Below are positions 1-10,883 of a DNA stretch of 61,588 nucleotides, piece after piece. The stretch is from the NCBI GenBank assembly GCA_029561145.1, contig JAKQJM010000004.1, positions 1 to 61,588 of the forward strand. The letters run 5' to 3'. Both the position numbers and the translations under genes were made by a program. Positions within the stretch are counted from its first letter, which is position 1. Each line of letters starts with the position of its first letter. The DNA is from Pseudomonadota bacterium (GTDB taxonomy: Bacteria > Pseudomonadota > Gammaproteobacteria > Xanthomonadales > Rhodanobacteraceae). The notes below the pieces were generated by a model, which worked only from the letters and a program-made list of their open reading frames with translations, was not told where the DNA came from and did no database searches.

Positions 1-1
1 C

Positions 2-370
<369 letters not shown>

Positions 371-375
371 AACCG

Positions 376-972
376 ATGCGCACGAACTACGTCCTGATCG
401 ACTACGAAAACGTCCAACCAAAAAATCTGATGCTGCTGGAGGGCGAACATTTCAAGGTGAAGGTATTCATTGGAGCGTCGATTACCAAGCTACCTCTCGA
501 ACTTGTCACTGCCATGCAGTCCCTGGGCGATCGAGCTGAGTACGTCCGGATAGCGGGCAATGGCCCGAACGCTCTCGACTTCCATATTGCCTACTACATC
601 GGCCATCTCTCGTTCGCCAGTTCAGATTCCTTCTTTCACATCATTTCGAAGGACACAGGATTTGACCCGTTGATCGCACATTTGAAGGACCGAAAGATCT
701 TTTGCAAGCGATCCGCCACGTTGGACGGCATCCCTATTCTTCGTTCGCTCACCGAGGCCGGGAAGGACGTGCAGGTGGATGCTGTCGTTGAGAAGCTCAA
801 AGGCATGCCCAAGAGCCGACCTCAGAAGGACAAAACGTTACGCACAATGATTTCCGCCTGGTTCGGCAAAAATCTTGATGATGTCTCGTTGGATCGCATT
901 GTTGGTGAACTCACGAGGCGGAAATTCATCAGCTTGGACCACGGCAAAGTTCGCTACTCCCTTCCGGCCTGA
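376..972 (+). CDS. PIN/NYN-like domain protein, 198 aa
   Basis: The protein opens with YVLIDYENVQP, the hallmark start of a PIN-like (NYN/LabA-type) nuclease fold. Acidic residues fall where such a metal site would be: D9, E11, D68, and D93 and D97 in SKDTGFDPL. Residues from about 130 on look like a small helical or winged-helix tail. PIN-like proteins are usually RNases, but no substrate can be deduced here. Base composition is visibly lower in GC than both neighbours. The gene is wedged five bases after trxB and two bases before the next start, which suggests a later insertion into the trxB-aat block. The ATG start gives the complete domain. Confidence 0.75.
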   Translation: MRTNYVLIDYENVQPKNLMLLEGEHFKVKVFIGASITKLPLELVTAMQSLGDRAEYVRIAGNGPNALDFHIAYYIGHLSFASSDSFFHIISKDTGFDPLIAHLKDRKIFCKRSATLDGIPILRSLTEAGKDVQVDAVVEKLKGMPKSRPQKDKTLRTMISAWFGKNLDDVSLDRIVGELTRRKFISLDHGKVRYSLPA

Positions 973-974
973 TT

Positions 975-2120
975 TTGCAAACGGTTGTCGCTCAATCGAT
1001 CTCGGAAATTCCATCTGCCGAATGGGATGCGCTGCGCAGCGACGACCATCCGTTCCTCGCTCATGCCTTCCTGGCCGGACTCGAGCAACACGGCTGCATC
1101 CGTGCGGACTACGGCTGGCAGTCCTGCCCAATGGGCCTTTACGAGGCCGGCAAGCTCGTTGCCGCCGCGCCGCTGTACCTCAAGGGCAACTCGCATGGCG
1201 AGTTCGTGTTCGACGGGGCGTGGGCGAACGCCTATGCGCGGCACGGCCTCGATTACTACCCCAAGCTGTTGTGCGCGGTTCCATATTCGCCGGTGACCGG
1301 GCCGCGCCTGCTGGTGGGTGCGGGCCCGGGAGCCGAATCACGACGCAATGCCCTTATCGATGCGCTCGAACAACAAGCCGACGCATTCGGGCTTTCATCG
1401 ATCCACCTGAACTTCGCTGACCGGATCGACACCGAGGCGCTTGCCGCAACCGCCTGGCTGCCTCGATTCGACTGGCAATTCCACTGGCGCAATCGCGGCT
1501 GGAACGATTTCGATGATTTCCTGGCCGCGCTCACGCCGAAGAAGCGCAAGAACATCCGCCAGGAACGCCAGCAGGTCGCGGCCGCCGGCATTGATTGCGA
1601 GATCCGGCATGGCGATGAACTCGGCAACGAGGAATGGCACGCCTTGCATCGCCTGTACCGGTCAACCTTCGATGCGCATGGAAATCATCCGGCATTGACC
1701 GAGGATTTCTTCCGCCATCTGGGTCGCACGATGCCTCGACAGGTCGTCACGGTGCTCTGTCGGCGCGGCGCGCGGATCATTGCGGTCGCGTTCTGCCTGC
1801 GCAGTGCCGACACCCTCTACGGGCGCTACTGGGGTGCCGAGGAGCAGGTTCCCGGCCTGCACTTCGAGGCCTGCTATTACCAGGGCATCGACTATTGCAT
1901 CCGCCATGGGCTGCGCCATTTCGAACCGGGCGCCCAGGGTGAACACAAGATCGCGCGTGGCTTCCTGCCGGTACGCACGCACTCGTTCCATCGGATCCGC
2001 GATCCACGCTTCGCAACCGCGATCGCCGACGCCCTGCACCGCGAAGCGCAAGCAATGGCGATGTACCGCGACGATCTGCTGGCCCACTCGCCCTACCGGG
2101 AATGCGCGGAGTCCCGATGA
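975..2120 (+). CDS. COG3146-type N-acyltransferase (GNAT/FemAB-like), 381 aa
   Basis: This resembles the predicted N-acyltransferase family COG3146 (DUF482), a GNAT/FemAB-like fold common in proteobacteria. Supporting features are the early segment IPSAEWDAL, the internal basic stretch KKRKNIRQER around residue 195, and the C-terminal segment HFEPGAQGEHKIARGF, which is typical of the family. The start is TTG two bases after the PIN-like gene's stop; the length is near the family norm of about 380. The last bases overlap the ATG of aat (ATGA), so the two are probably translated together. The true acyl donor and acceptor are not established for this family. Family assignment is fairly sure; function is open. 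Confidence 0.8.
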   Translation: MQTVVAQSISEIPSAEWDALRSDDHPFLAHAFLAGLEQHGCIRADYGWQSCPMGLYEAGKLVAAAPLYLKGNSHGEFVFDGAWANAYARHGLDYYPKLLCAVPYSPVTGPRLLVGAGPGAESRRNALIDALEQQADAFGLSSIHLNFADRIDTEALAATAWLPRFDWQFHWRNRGWNDFDDFLAALTPKKRKNIRQERQQVAAAGIDCEIRHGDELGNEEWHALHRLYRSTFDAHGNHPALTEDFFRHLGRTMPRQVVTVLCRRGARIIAVAFCLRSADTLYGRYWGAEEQVPGLHFEACYYQGIDYCIRHGLRHFEPGAQGEHKIARGFLPVRTHSFHRIRDPRFATAIADALHREAQAMAMYRDDLLAHSPYRECAESR

Positions 2121-2848
2121 TCCGCCTGCCACAACTCGACATCCGTTCGATCGCGTTTCCCGATATCGAAAGCGCGCTCGACGAGCCTGATGGACTGCTC
2201 GCGTTTGGCGGGGATCTCGGCAGCGAGCGCCTGCTTGCCGCCTACGCGCACGGGATCTTCCCGTGGTATTCGCATGGCCAGCCGATCCTGTGGTGGTCGC
2301 CGGATCCCCGCATGGTCCTCGACACGGCGAAGCTCCATGTGCCGCGTCGACTCCGGCGCTGGCTGAAATCCTGCGAATGGAACATCCACGCCGACCGTTC
2401 GTTCGCGAATGTCATGCAGGCCTGCGCCGAGCCGCGCAGGGACGGCGCGGGAACCTGGATCACCGATGCGATGTTCGAGGCCTATTGCCGGCTGCATGCC
2501 GAAGGACACGCCCATTCGGTCGAGGTGTGGGATGCCGATCGCCTGGTCGGCGGAATCTACGGCGTCACGATCGGACGCATGTTCTTCGGCGAGTCGATGT
2601 TCAGCCGTCGCGACCATGCCTCCAAGGTCGCCCTGCTCGCCCTTTGCAAGGTACTTGCCGAGCACGGGATGCCGTTGCTCGACGCCCAGGTCAGCTCGGA
2701 ACACCTGCAGACGCTTGGGGCGAGAGAGATGGCGCGCCATGAGTTCAGCCTGCATATCGCCGAGCTCTGCTCGCTGCCGGGCTTGCCCGTGGAATGGGCC
2801 CCGTTGTTCGAAGGCATGGATCCGCGCACCCTCGCCGACCGGCACTGA
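2117..2848 (+). CDS. aat: Leucyl/phenylalanyl-tRNA-protein transferase
   Basis: This cytosolic enzyme moves Leu or Phe from its aminoacyl-tRNA to proteins with N-terminal Arg or Lys, creating an N-degron. The diagnostic segment GIFPWYSHGQPILWWSPDPR lies at about residues 47-66, and GGIYGVTIGRMFFGESMFS is further on. The 243 residues compare with 234 in E. coli. I chose the ATG at 2117, which overlaps the previous gene's TGA, over an in-frame ATG 15 bases earlier because protein homology begins at IRLP. ClpS and ClpA, which recognise and unfold the marked proteins, are encoded 1-4 kb downstream. Confidence 0.95.
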   Translation: MIRLPQLDIRSIAFPDIESALDEPDGLLAFGGDLGSERLLAAYAHGIFPWYSHGQPILWWSPDPRMVLDTAKLHVPRRLRRWLKSCEWNIHADRSFANVMQACAEPRRDGAGTWITDAMFEAYCRLHAEGHAHSVEVWDADRLVGGIYGVTIGRMFFGESMFSRRDHASKVALLALCKVLAEHGMPLLDAQVSSEHLQTLGAREMARHEFSLHIAELCSLPGLPVEWAPLFEGMDPRTLADRH

Positions 2849-2996
2849 CATCGATCGCTGCCGGGATGGCCGTGCCGGCAAGGCCGGGCGAGCCAACCTT
2901 GATCCGCGTTTACGGCGTGCATCCGGATAACAGGGCGGATACCGGTCGATTTCGGTGGTTTGTGCAGCGACTTCCCGGTACACGGTGCCGCGATCG

Positions 2997-3004
2997 TGTA
3001 GAAT
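2997..3004 (+). promoter_or_regulatory. Possible -10 element of infA promoter
   Basis: The octamer TGTAGAAT lies 43 bases before the infA start in the 199-base gap after aat. Nearly the same octamer, TGTAGACT, occurs at 6472-6479 and 44935-44942 upstream of other genes in this window, which suggests a recurring sigma-70-type -10 element. No convincing -35 hexamer is present at 16-18 bases. Inference only. Confidence 0.3.
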
Positions 3005-3047
3005 CCGCCGCCTTCTCGGTCCTGCCGAGTCCGAAGCCCAGGGAAAA

Positions 3048-3266
3048 ATGTCAAAAGACGATGTCATCGAAATGGAAGGTGCGGTCCTCGAGACCCTTCC
3101 CAACACCATGTTCCGCGTGAAGCTGGAAAACGGCCATGTGGTCACGGCCCACATTTCGGGTCGCATGCGCAAGAACTACATCCGTATCCTCACGGGCGAC
3201 AAGGTCAAGGTCGAGATGACTCCCTATGACCTGACCAAGGGACGCATCACCTACCGCATGAAGTAA
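3048..3266 (+). CDS. infA: Translation initiation factor IF-1
   Basis: The 72-residue product is a complete IF-1, the small OB-fold protein that binds the 30S A site during initiation. It starts [10 protein letters not shown], contains the OB-fold core [16 protein letters not shown] and ends KGRITYRMK, all typical of the family, and the length is standard. The ATG at 3048 has an AGGGA Shine-Dalgarno sequence just upstream. Reading further upstream in frame gives only low-complexity sequence. It lies between aat and clpA, as in many gammaproteobacteria, and has its own short leader with a possible -10 element. Confidence 0.97.
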   Translation: MSKDDVIEMEGAVLETLPNTMFRVKLENGHVVTAHISGRMRKNYIRILTGDKVKVEMTPYDLTKGRITYRMK

Positions 3267-3290
3267 GGCTCAAGCGCACGCGAAAGGCCC

Positions 3291-3728
3291 ATGCGCCCCG
3301 CCGGTCCTGCTTTCCCTGCTTGCGGCTTGGTGCGCCCAAGTGCCGTCCAGCCTTCCTAGCCGATCATCGCTGTTCGGCCTCTGGTACGGAACTGCCCCGA
3401 CGCCACGACTGGAAGTTCGGGCGACAGCATCTCGGCAAGAAACGCCGATGGCACGCTTGTCATCTATTTTCGCCTCCGCGACAACCAAGCCGACTTTCTG
3501 ATCCGCTTGAAGGCGGAACCCCGGGTGTTCACCGATGGCATCGAGACCACGCGAACCCTGAAGGCTGATGGCGTCGCATCGATGCCGAACGGTCAACTGA
3601 GCCTTACGTCGATCAAATCCGCTGGATCTTTTTCGCCCAACGGATTCATCGACACGCGCATCGACGGATCGACCTTCCAACTGCCGGTCGATCCGTGCGC
3701 CTCGACGGCCCGACCGGCGTCGGAATAG
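3291..3728 (+). pseudogene. Probable frameshifted gene for a small secreted protein
   Basis: The 465 bases between infA and clpA hold no intact gene but show coding-like pieces in two frames. From 3304 one frame reads a signal-peptide-like VLLSLLAAWCAQ followed by SSLFGLWYGTAP. From about 3393 another frame reads DGTLVIYFRLRDNQADFLIRL and stays open to a TAG at 3726. The second frame also holds an ATG at 3291 with MRPA, preceded by a purine-rich stretch. Two single-base shifts would join these into a secreted protein of about 145 residues. I do not recognise the family. An alternative is chance open frames in GC-rich DNA, or sequencing errors in a real gene. Confidence 0.35.
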
Positions 3729-3731
3729 GAC

Positions 3732-6008
3732 CTACTCCACCACCGCCGGCAGTTTTTCAGCCGCTTCGGTCTCGACCCTGAGCTTGTCGTCGCGGACGCT
3801 GAGCTTGACCTTGCCGCCCTCGGCCAGATCACCGAACAGCAACTCGTCGGCAAGCGCGCGCTTGACGTTGTCCTGGATCACGCGAGCCATCGGCCGGGCG
3901 CCCATCTGCGGATCAAAGCCGTGCTCGGCCAGCCACTTCCTCGCTTCCGCATCGACATCGAGCGAGACGTGCTTCTCCTGCAACTGCACCTCGAGCTCGA
4001 TCAGGAACTTGTCGACCACGCGCAGGATGTGTTCGAAATCGAGCGCGCCGAACTGCACGATCGCATCGAGGCGATTGCGGAACTCGGGAGTGAATGCCTT
4101 GCGGATGATCTCCATCGCGTCGGATGCGTGATTCTGGTCGACAAAGCCGATCGTCCGGCGTGCCGCGGTCTGCGCGCCTGCATTCGTGGTCATGACGACG
4201 ATGACGTTCTTGAAATTCGCCTCGCGACCGTTGGTATCGGTCAATGCGCCGCGATCCATGATCTGCAACAGGACGTTGTAGACGTCGGGATGCGCCTTCT
4301 CGATCTCGTCGAGCAGGAGCACGCAATGTGGATGCTTGACGATCTGCTCGGTCAGCAATCCGCCCTGGTCGAAGCCGACGTAGCCCGGCGGTGCACCAAT
4401 CAGGCGCGACACCGAATGCGCTTCCATGTATTCGGACATGTCGAAACGCACGAGTTCGACGCCGAGCTGGAGGGCAAGCTGGCGCGTCACTTCGGTCTTG
4501 CCGACCCCGGTCGGACCCGCAAACAGGAAGTTGCCGATCGGCTTGTTCGGATCGCCAAGTCCCGAGCGGGCCATCTTGATCGCGCTGGTGAGCGCCTCGA
4601 TCGCAGAATCCTGGCCGAACACGACCATCTTGAGGTTGCGCTCGAGATTGCGCAGCACATCGCGATCCGATGCCGACACCTGCTTGGGGGGAATGCGGGC
4701 CATGCGCGCAACGATGTACTCGATTTCGGGAACATCCACCGTACCGGTGCGCTGGTCGTCGGGCAGCAGGCGCTGGCGCGCACCGGCCTCGTCGATCACG
4801 TCGATGGCCTTGTCGGGCAGCAGGCGATCGGAGATGTGCTTGACCGACAGGTCGACGGCCGCCTTCAGTGCCTCGCCGGTGTACTCGACATGGTGATGTT
4901 CCTCGAAGCGCGATTTAAGGCCCTTGAGGATCTCGATGCTGTCGGCGATGGTCGGTTCGACCACGTCGATCTTCTGGAAACGACGCGCGAGCGCCCTGTC
5001 CTTCTCGAACACGCCGCGATATTCCTGGAAGGTCGTCGAACCGATGCAGCGCATCTCGCCCGAAGCGAGCATCGGCTTGATCAGGTTCGATGCATCCATG
5101 GTGCCGCCGGATGCCGAGCCGGCACCGATGATCGTATGGATCTCGTCGATGAAAAGGATCGCGCCGGGCTCCTTCTTGAGCTGGCTGATCACGGCTTTCA
5201 GGCGCTTCTCGAAATCACCGCGATATTTCGTCCCGGCGACGAGGGCGCCGAGATCAAGCGCGTAGATCGTCGCGTCCTTGAGCACGTCGGGAACCTGGCC
5301 TTCGACGATGCGTTTGGCCAGACCCTCGGCCAGCGCCGTCTTGCCGACGCCGGCTTCGCCGACATACAGGGGATTGTTCTTGCGCCGGCGGCACAGCACC
5401 TGGATGGTGCGCTCGACCTCAAGCTCGCGCCCGATCAGCGGGTCGATCTTGCCCTGGCGCGCCAGTTCGTTGAGATTGTTGGCGAATTCGCCGAGCGGAT
5501 TGCCTTTCGGCTCGTCGCCACCCTCGCCTTCGCGCGCAGCGGACTCGGCGCCCGGCGCACTGGTCGATTCGTCACCCAGCTTGGCGATGCCATGCGACAG
5601 GTAGTTGACGACGTCGAGTCGGTTCACATCCTGCTGACCGAGGAAGTAGACGGCGTGCGAGTCCTTTTCGCCGAAAATCGCAACGAGGACATTGGCACCC
5701 GTGACTTCCTTCCGTCCGGAGGATTGAACGTGGTAGACCGCACGCTGCAGCACGCGCTGGAAGCCAAGCGTGGGCTGGGTGTCGCGTTCGTCCGCTACCG
5801 GCAGCACCGGCACGGTCTCGGCGATGATCGAGCGCAGGTCACGGCCGAGCTTGCCGAGATCCGCCCCGCAAGCGCGCAATACCTGCGTCGCCGACGGATT
5901 TTCCAGCAGGGCGAGCAGCAGGTGCTCGACGGTCATGAATTCATGACGCTGTTCGCGAGCCTCCTTGTAGCACTGGCCAATGGTGAGTTCGAGATCCTTG
6001 CTGAACAT
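3732..6008 (-). CDS. clpA: ATP-dependent Clp protease ATP-binding subunit ClpA
   Basis: ClpA is the AAA+ unfoldase that feeds substrates, including N-degron proteins delivered by ClpS, to ClpP in the cytosol. The 758-residue product equals the E. coli length. An N-terminal double Clp-N domain covers about residues 1-145. The first AAA module has Walker A GEAGVGKT near 217 and Walker [10 protein letters not shown]. The second has Walker A GPTGVGKT near 497 and [12 protein letters not shown]. The C-terminal D2-small domain with [14 protein letters not shown] is present. It lies 48 bases downstream of clpS on the same strand, the usual clpS-clpA operon. No clpP lies in the window. Confidence 0.98.
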   Translation of the reverse strand: MFSKDLELTIGQCYKEAREQRHEFMTVEHLLLALLENPSATQVLRACGADLGKLGRDLRSIIAETVPVLPVADERDTQPTLGFQRVLQRAVYHVQSSGRKEVTGANVLVAIFGEKDSHAVYFLGQQDVNRLDVVNYLSHGIAKLGDESTSAPGAESAAREGEGGDEPKGNPLGEFANNLNELARQGKIDPLIGRELEVERTIQVLCRRRKNNPLYVGEAGVGKTALAEGLAKRIVEGQVPDVLKDATIYALDLGALVAGTKYRGDFEKRLKAVISQLKKEPGAILFIDEIHTIIGAGSASGGTMDASNLIKPMLASGEMRCIGSTTFQEYRGVFEKDRALARRFQKIDVVEPTIADSIEILKGLKSRFEEHHHVEYTGEALKAAVDLSVKHISDRLLPDKAIDVIDEAGARQRLLPDDQRTGTVDVPEIEYIVARMARIPPKQVSASDRDVLRNLERNLKMVVFGQDSAIEALTSAIKMARSGLGDPNKPIGNFLFAGPTGVGKTEVTRQLALQLGVELVRFDMSEYMEAHSVSRLIGAPPGYVGFDQGGLLTEQIVKHPHCVLLLDEIEKAHPDVYNVLLQIMDRGALTDTNGREANFKNVIVVMTTNAGAQTAARRTIGFVDQNHASDAMEIIRKAFTPEFRNRLDAIVQFGALDFEHILRVVDKFLIELEVQLQEKHVSLDVDAEARKWLAEHGFDPQMGARPMARVIQDNVKRALADELLFGDLAEGGKVKLSVRDDKLRVETEAAEKLPAVVE

Positions 6009-6056
6009 CCGGGTTTGCCTCTCTGGATGAATACTGCTTCGGATAATTGGGGTGAC

Positions 6057-6392
6057 TCAGGATTTTTCCATCGTGCAAAGCAACGGGTGCTGATGGGTCC
6101 GGGAAAATTCGTTGACCTGGGTCACCTTGGTCTCCGCCACTTCCCTTGTATATACGCCACAAACGCCTTTTCCGCGCGTGTGGACATGCAGCATGACCTC
6201 GGTGGCGCGCTCGCGATCCATCGTGAAGAAGGTCTCGAGCACGACGACAACGAAATCCATCGGCGTGAAATCGTCGTTGAGGATCACAACCCGGTACATC
6301 GGCGGTCGCGCCACCTGCGGATGGGCAACCTCGACCGTCAGGCCGTGTTCGTGCTCGTTTTCATGGTGCGGGGACTGCGACATGGAATCCAA
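6057..6392 (-). CDS. clpS: ATP-dependent Clp protease adaptor ClpS
   Basis: ClpS is the small cytosolic adaptor that binds proteins with bulky hydrophobic N-terminal residues and hands them to ClpA. The core begins [20 protein letters not shown], which carries the binding-pocket residues N and D of the NDD motif. It continues with the conserved [17 protein letters not shown]. An acidic, histidine-rich extension of about 30 residues precedes the core, as usual. Length is 111 residues from the first ATG; an in-frame ATG three codons later (position 6383) is equally possible. It is the first gene of the clpS-clpA operon, with aat encoded nearby on the other strand. Confidence 0.96.
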   Translation of the reverse strand: MDSMSQSPHHENEHEHGLTVEVAHPQVARPPMYRVVILNDDFTPMDFVVVVLETFFTMDRERATEVMLHVHTRGKGVCGVYTREVAETKVTQVNEFSRTHQHPLLCTMEKS

Positions 6393-6488
6393 TCGGCTTC
6401 GGCTATGGCTTGCAGTATAGGATTCGACGGTCCGCGTTCAAGTGACCGCGTCGGCCCGCCGGGCCAACTCCTGTAGACTGCGTCGCTG

Positions 6489-6998
6489 ATGAATATGGAT
6501 CAATTCCCGATTGGCAAGACCCTCGACGACGCCGGAATCTGGCGTCCACGGGTAACCGTGGCTACCGTGGTGCCGCGTGACGGGCGCTTCCTCCTCGTCG
6601 AGGAGATCGTGCATGGCCGCCGCGTGGTCAATCAGCCGGCCGGACACCTGGAACCCGACGAGACCCTTCACGCCGCCGCGATCCGCGAGACGCTGGAGGA
6701 AACCGGCTGGGACGTCGAACTCGAAAGCTTCCTCGGCGTGCAGCAATGGACCAGCAGCGAGTCCGGCAGCCAGTTCGTGCGGTTCACCTTCGCCGCCATA
6801 CCGCTCCACCACGATCCGGCCCGCAAGCTCGACGACGGCGTTCTTGGCCCGCTCTGGCTCGATCGTGAAGGCATCGTTGCGCTGGGCACGCGCCTGCGCA
6901 GTCCGCTGATCCTGCACAGCATCGATGACTGGATCAGCGGAAGAAGGCTGCCACTCGACTGCATCAGCCGACTCGCTCCCGGCACTGCATCGATCTGA
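6489..6998 (+). CDS. nudJ: NUDIX hydrolase NudJ-like (phosphatase)
   Basis: A Nudix pyrophosphohydrolase of 169 residues. The full Nudix box runs from G52 to W74, with the REtxEE metal-binding helix RETLEETG inside it. The order nudJ-mnmA-hflD matches the E. coli locus, where NudJ hydrolyses thiamin pyrimidine pyrophosphate and nucleotide triphosphates; substrate here is inferred from that synteny. mnmA starts five bases after the stop. The ATG at 6489 has no Shine-Dalgarno sequence, and a -10-like TAGACT ends nine bases before it, so a leaderless message is possible; the ATG at 6495 is an alternative start. Confidence 0.88.
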   Translation: MNMDQFPIGKTLDDAGIWRPRVTVATVVPRDGRFLLVEEIVHGRRVVNQPAGHLEPDETLHAAAIRETLEETGWDVELESFLGVQQWTSSESGSQFVRFTFAAIPLHHDPARKLDDGVLGPLWLDREGIVALGTRLRSPLILHSIDDWISGRRLPLDCISRLAPGTASI

Positions 6999-7002
6999 AG
7001 CG

Positions 7003-8151
7003 ATGCGATCCGGTCTGACCATCGTCGGCGTTTCCGGTGGCGTCGACTCCTCGGTGGCGGCGCTCCTGCTGGCCCGCGAGCAAGCGCCAGTGGCCGGACT
7101 GTTCATGCAGAACTGGGAGGAAGACGTGCGCTTCGGCCCGTGCCGCGCCGACGAGGATCGCCGCGATGCCGTCGCGACCTGCGCCCGTCTCGGCATTCCA
7201 TTCCATTCGCGCAACTTCGCGCGCGAATACTGGGATCAGGTATTCGAGCATTTCCTTGCCGAATACCGGGCTGGACGCACTCCGAATCCCGACGTGCTGT
7301 GCAACCGCGAGATCAAGTTCAAGACCTTTCTCGACCATGCACGCGACCTTGGTGCGGACCGCATCGCGACCGGCCACTACGCGCGCAATCGACTGCGCGA
7401 TGGCCAGTGGCAATTGCTGCGCGGGATCGACGACAACAAGGACCAGAGCTACTTCCTCTACGCGCTTGGCCAGGAACAACTGGCATCCACCGTGTTTCCG
7501 GTGGGTGAGCTGCCCAAGCCCGAAGTGCGCAGGATTGCGCGCGAAGCCGAACTCGCGACGCACGCGAAAAAGGATTCGACCGGCATCTGCTTCATCGGCG
7601 AACGCGATATCCGCGAATTCCTCGGCCGCTACATTCCGGCGCAGGTCGGCGAGATCCACACGCCCGATGGTGCCTGCGTCGGCGAGCATCAGGGAGCGTG
7701 GTACTACACACTCGGCCAGCGCGGTGGACTCGGCATTGGCGGTCGACGCGATTCCAACGGCGAGCCGTGGTACGTGGTCGGCAAGGACGTCGCAAGCAAC
7801 ATCATCTACGCCGTCCAGGGCAAGGCCAGCGAATGGCTGATGTCGGGACGCCTCGTTGCCAGCGGACTGGACTGGGTCGCGGGAATCGCGCCGGCGCGCG
7901 AATTCCGCTGCAGCGCGAAGATCCGCTATCGCCAGGATGACCAATCCTGTGTCGTGCGCGTCAGTAGCGACCACTGCGAAGTCGAGTTCGAGCAGGCGCA
8001 GCGCGCCGTCAGCCCGGGCCAGTCGGTGGTGTTCTACGATGGGGCAGTCTGCCTCGGGGGTGGCATCATCGAACGCAGCGATGCGCCGTTCGGTGGCTGG
8101 AGCCCATTGGCCTCATCCGTCCGGAATCCTGCGGAGATCCTGCATGCGTGA
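7003..8151 (+). CDS. mnmA: tRNA-specific 2-thiouridylase MnmA
   Basis: MnmA thiolates uridine 34 in the wobble position of tRNA-Lys, -Glu and -Gln, taking sulfur from the Tus relay. The PP-loop VSGGVDSS is at residues 10-17. The nucleophilic cysteine is C100 in [12 protein letters not shown], and the second catalytic cysteine is C196 in STGICFIGE. The length of 382 is slightly above the E. coli enzyme. The ATG at 7003 puts the PP-loop at the right place; upstream codons overlap nudJ. Its stop overlaps the first codons of hflD by eight bases, so these genes form a tight operon. Confidence 0.97.
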   Translation: MRSGLTIVGVSGGVDSSVAALLLAREQAPVAGLFMQNWEEDVRFGPCRADEDRRDAVATCARLGIPFHSRNFAREYWDQVFEHFLAEYRAGRTPNPDVLCNREIKFKTFLDHARDLGADRIATGHYARNRLRDGQWQLLRGIDDNKDQSYFLYALGQEQLASTVFPVGELPKPEVRRIAREAELATHAKKDSTGICFIGERDIREFLGRYIPAQVGEIHTPDGACVGEHQGAWYYTLGQRGGLGIGGRRDSNGEPWYVVGKDVASNIIYAVQGKASEWLMSGRLVASGLDWVAGIAPAREFRCSAKIRYRQDDQSCVVRVSSDHCEVEFEQAQRAVSPGQSVVFYDGAVCLGGGIIERSDAPFGGWSPLASSVRNPAEILHA

Positions 8152-8767
8152 ATCGCGCGTCATCGCCCTGGCCGGGGTATTCCAGGCCTGTTCCCTGGTC
8201 CGTTCGCTGGCCAACGACGGGCGATGCGAGGCCGCCGCCGCGGAATCGAGCCTCGCCAGCGTGTTTCGCATCGACAGCGACAGTGCAGCCGATGTGTTCG
8301 GCGGCCTCGCCGGCATCCGCCTCGGCATGGAGTGCCTGGTTGCCAATCTCGACAGCGCCGACCGCGATGCCGCGATTGCACGCCTCGTCGTCGGTGTGAT
8401 GCGACTCGAACGCAAACTGGTGTCACGCTCGGACATGCGCCGTCAGGTACTGGAGGGCATCGAGTCGATCCAGCGCCAGGTCGATCACCTCGGGGTCGCG
8501 CATGCGACGGTGCAGGCGCGCCTTGCCGAGCTCTACAGCAACACGCTCTCGACGCTGCGGCCGCGCATCGTCGTGCACGGCAATCCCGCCCAGCTTTCCG
8601 ATCCGCGACGCGTCGAACAGATCCGTTCGCTGCTGTTTGCCGGCGTGCGGGCAGCCGTGCTCTGGCGACAGGTCGGCGGCAGCCAGTGGCGATTGCTGTT
8701 GCGCCGTAGCGAGTACGCCATGCTCGCGCGTGGCCTGCTCACGCGCTGCACGCTGGATCGGGGATGA
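8144..8767 (+). CDS. hflD: HflD-family protein (high frequency lysogenisation)
   Basis: HflD is a helical, membrane-associated protein first known for modulating phage lambda lysogeny; its housekeeping role is unclear. The 207-residue product fits the family in length. It opens with [18 protein letters not shown] and has the central [10 protein letters not shown], both typical. The start is fixed by the eight-base overlap with mnmA, the same gene order as in enterobacteria. purB, which usually follows, is missing: the next gene lies on the opposite strand, and an inverted repeat separates them. Confidence 0.92.
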   Translation: MRESRVIALAGVFQACSLVRSLANDGRCEAAAAESSLASVFRIDSDSAADVFGGLAGIRLGMECLVANLDSADRDAAIARLVVGVMRLERKLVSRSDMRRQVLEGIESIQRQVDHLGVAHATVQARLAELYSNTLSTLRPRIVVHGNPAQLSDPRRVEQIRSLLFAGVRAAVLWRQVGGSQWRLLLRRSEYAMLARGLLTRCTLDRG

Positions 8768-8768
8768 G

Positions 8769-8793
8769 CCCGGACACGGCGGACCTGTCCGGG
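8769..8793. terminator. Hairpin between convergent hflD and secreted-protein gene
   Basis: CCCGGACA at 8769-8776 pairs perfectly with TGTCCGGG at 8786-8793 around a nine-base loop. It lies two bases after the hflD stop and 26 bases before the stop of the convergent gene, so it could end transcription from both sides. No strong T run follows on either strand, so an intrinsic terminator is not certain. Confidence 0.4.
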
Positions 8794-8818
8794 ACTGATC
8801 CATTTCGATCGAAACCGA

Positions 8819-9424
8819 TCAATCCGGCGCGGTGATCCGGATCGAATCGTCGTAACGGATGGTCTGCACCGAATGGGTCTTGTGTCCCATTGCCTGGCCA
8901 TCGCTAACGCTGCGCACGATGCGACCCGCATCATCGATGTAGACGAGGTTGTGCGACGAGACCGCGATACCCATGATCTTTGTGTTCACGTCGTAGCTGA
9001 TCGCACGAAGCTTGGCGCCGCCGACGGTCTGCATGCCCTCGTCCTTGATGTTGCTGGTGCCTGCTCGCGCCTCCTCGAGAGTCGACGGCAGCAGGCGCTT
9101 GAACATCGCGCTCATGTCGATCGGCGGCTTTGTCCAGGCACCCTCCCCGCTGCGCATCCAGGTTCCTTCCGGAAGCACGACAAAACTGGCCTGATCAGTG
9201 CTCACGCGGAACCGGCTGATCGTATCGAACTCGACCGTGGAGCGGGTTTCGTTGCCCTTGGCATCGGTCGCGACGGTGTCGGTCGCGCAACGCGACTGGA
9301 TCATCTTTTCGTAGGCACTGAACAGGGCGTCGCGCACGTCGCCATCCGCGCGGACCAGACTGGACGACAAGGCGGCGAATGCGAACACTCCCGCAACGAA
9401 AAATCGGCTGGTCAGACGTGGCAT
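8819..9424 (-). CDS. Secreted protein of unknown function, LolA-like fold possible
   Basis: I do not recognise a named family. The 201-residue protein has a clear signal peptide (hydrophobic residues about 10-22, likely cleavage after VRA near residue 26). The mature part alternates beta strands with the pattern EFDTISRFRVSTD, GTWMRSGEGAW and YDDSIRI. Such sequences are reminiscent of LolA/LolB-like periplasmic proteins, but this is only an impression. It stands alone: hflD converges on it and leucine dehydrogenase diverges from it across a 285-base gap. The ATG at 9424 gives the full signal peptide. Confidence 0.7.
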   Translation of the reverse strand: MPRLTSRFFVAGVFAFAALSSSLVRADGDVRDALFSAYEKMIQSRCATDTVATDAKGNETRSTVEFDTISRFRVSTDQASFVVLPEGTWMRSGEGAWTKPPIDMSAMFKRLLPSTLEEARAGTSNIKDEGMQTVGGAKLRAISYDVNTKIMGIAVSSHNLVYIDDAGRIVRSVSDGQAMGHKTHSVQTIRYDDSIRITAPD

Positions 9425-9532
9425 GCAGAAATCCCGCAGGAAAATGGAAGGTCTGATCCTGCGCGAATTGCGCGACGAATCGCAAGCCGGGCGGAAACGG
9501 CACGTTCTGTCCGGATGCGCTGCGAACGTCGT

Positions 9533-9561
9533 TTGTAGCGACGCGGTGGCGCAGCTAGACT
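9533..9561 (+). promoter_or_regulatory. Candidate promoter of leucine dehydrogenase
   Basis: TTGTAG (9533-9538) and TAGACT (9556-9561) are spaced by exactly 17 bases in the gap upstream of the dehydrogenase, about 150 bases before its start. The same TAGACT hexamer recurs before other genes in this window. The match to the -35 consensus is partial, so this is a suggestion only. Confidence 0.3.
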
Positions 9562-9709
9562 ACGCGCCTGCCGAATCCGTTCCACCGACGCCCAAGGGCC
9601 GAAATCCAATTCCCATCAACCACTTACCGCCAGGACCTCACGTCAAGGATCATGTCGAGACTTGACGTGGATCGAGGTCCCGGCGCTCTTTCCGTTTGCG
9701 GAGCACGCC

Positions 9710-10810
<1,101 letters not shown>

Positions 10811-10883
10811 GCGCCGTCGGTCTGCCGGGATGGGCGCGCGTGCGACAATCCCGCTCCGGACCAGCGACTTGCGAGCCTGAACC

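Noticed and set aside
3921-6476. 851-codon open frame on the plus strand
   Set aside because: It is antisense to clpA and clpS, which have full family motifs. The frame stays open because of GC-rich codon bias; its sequence is rich in Arg, His and Asp repeats without any domain.
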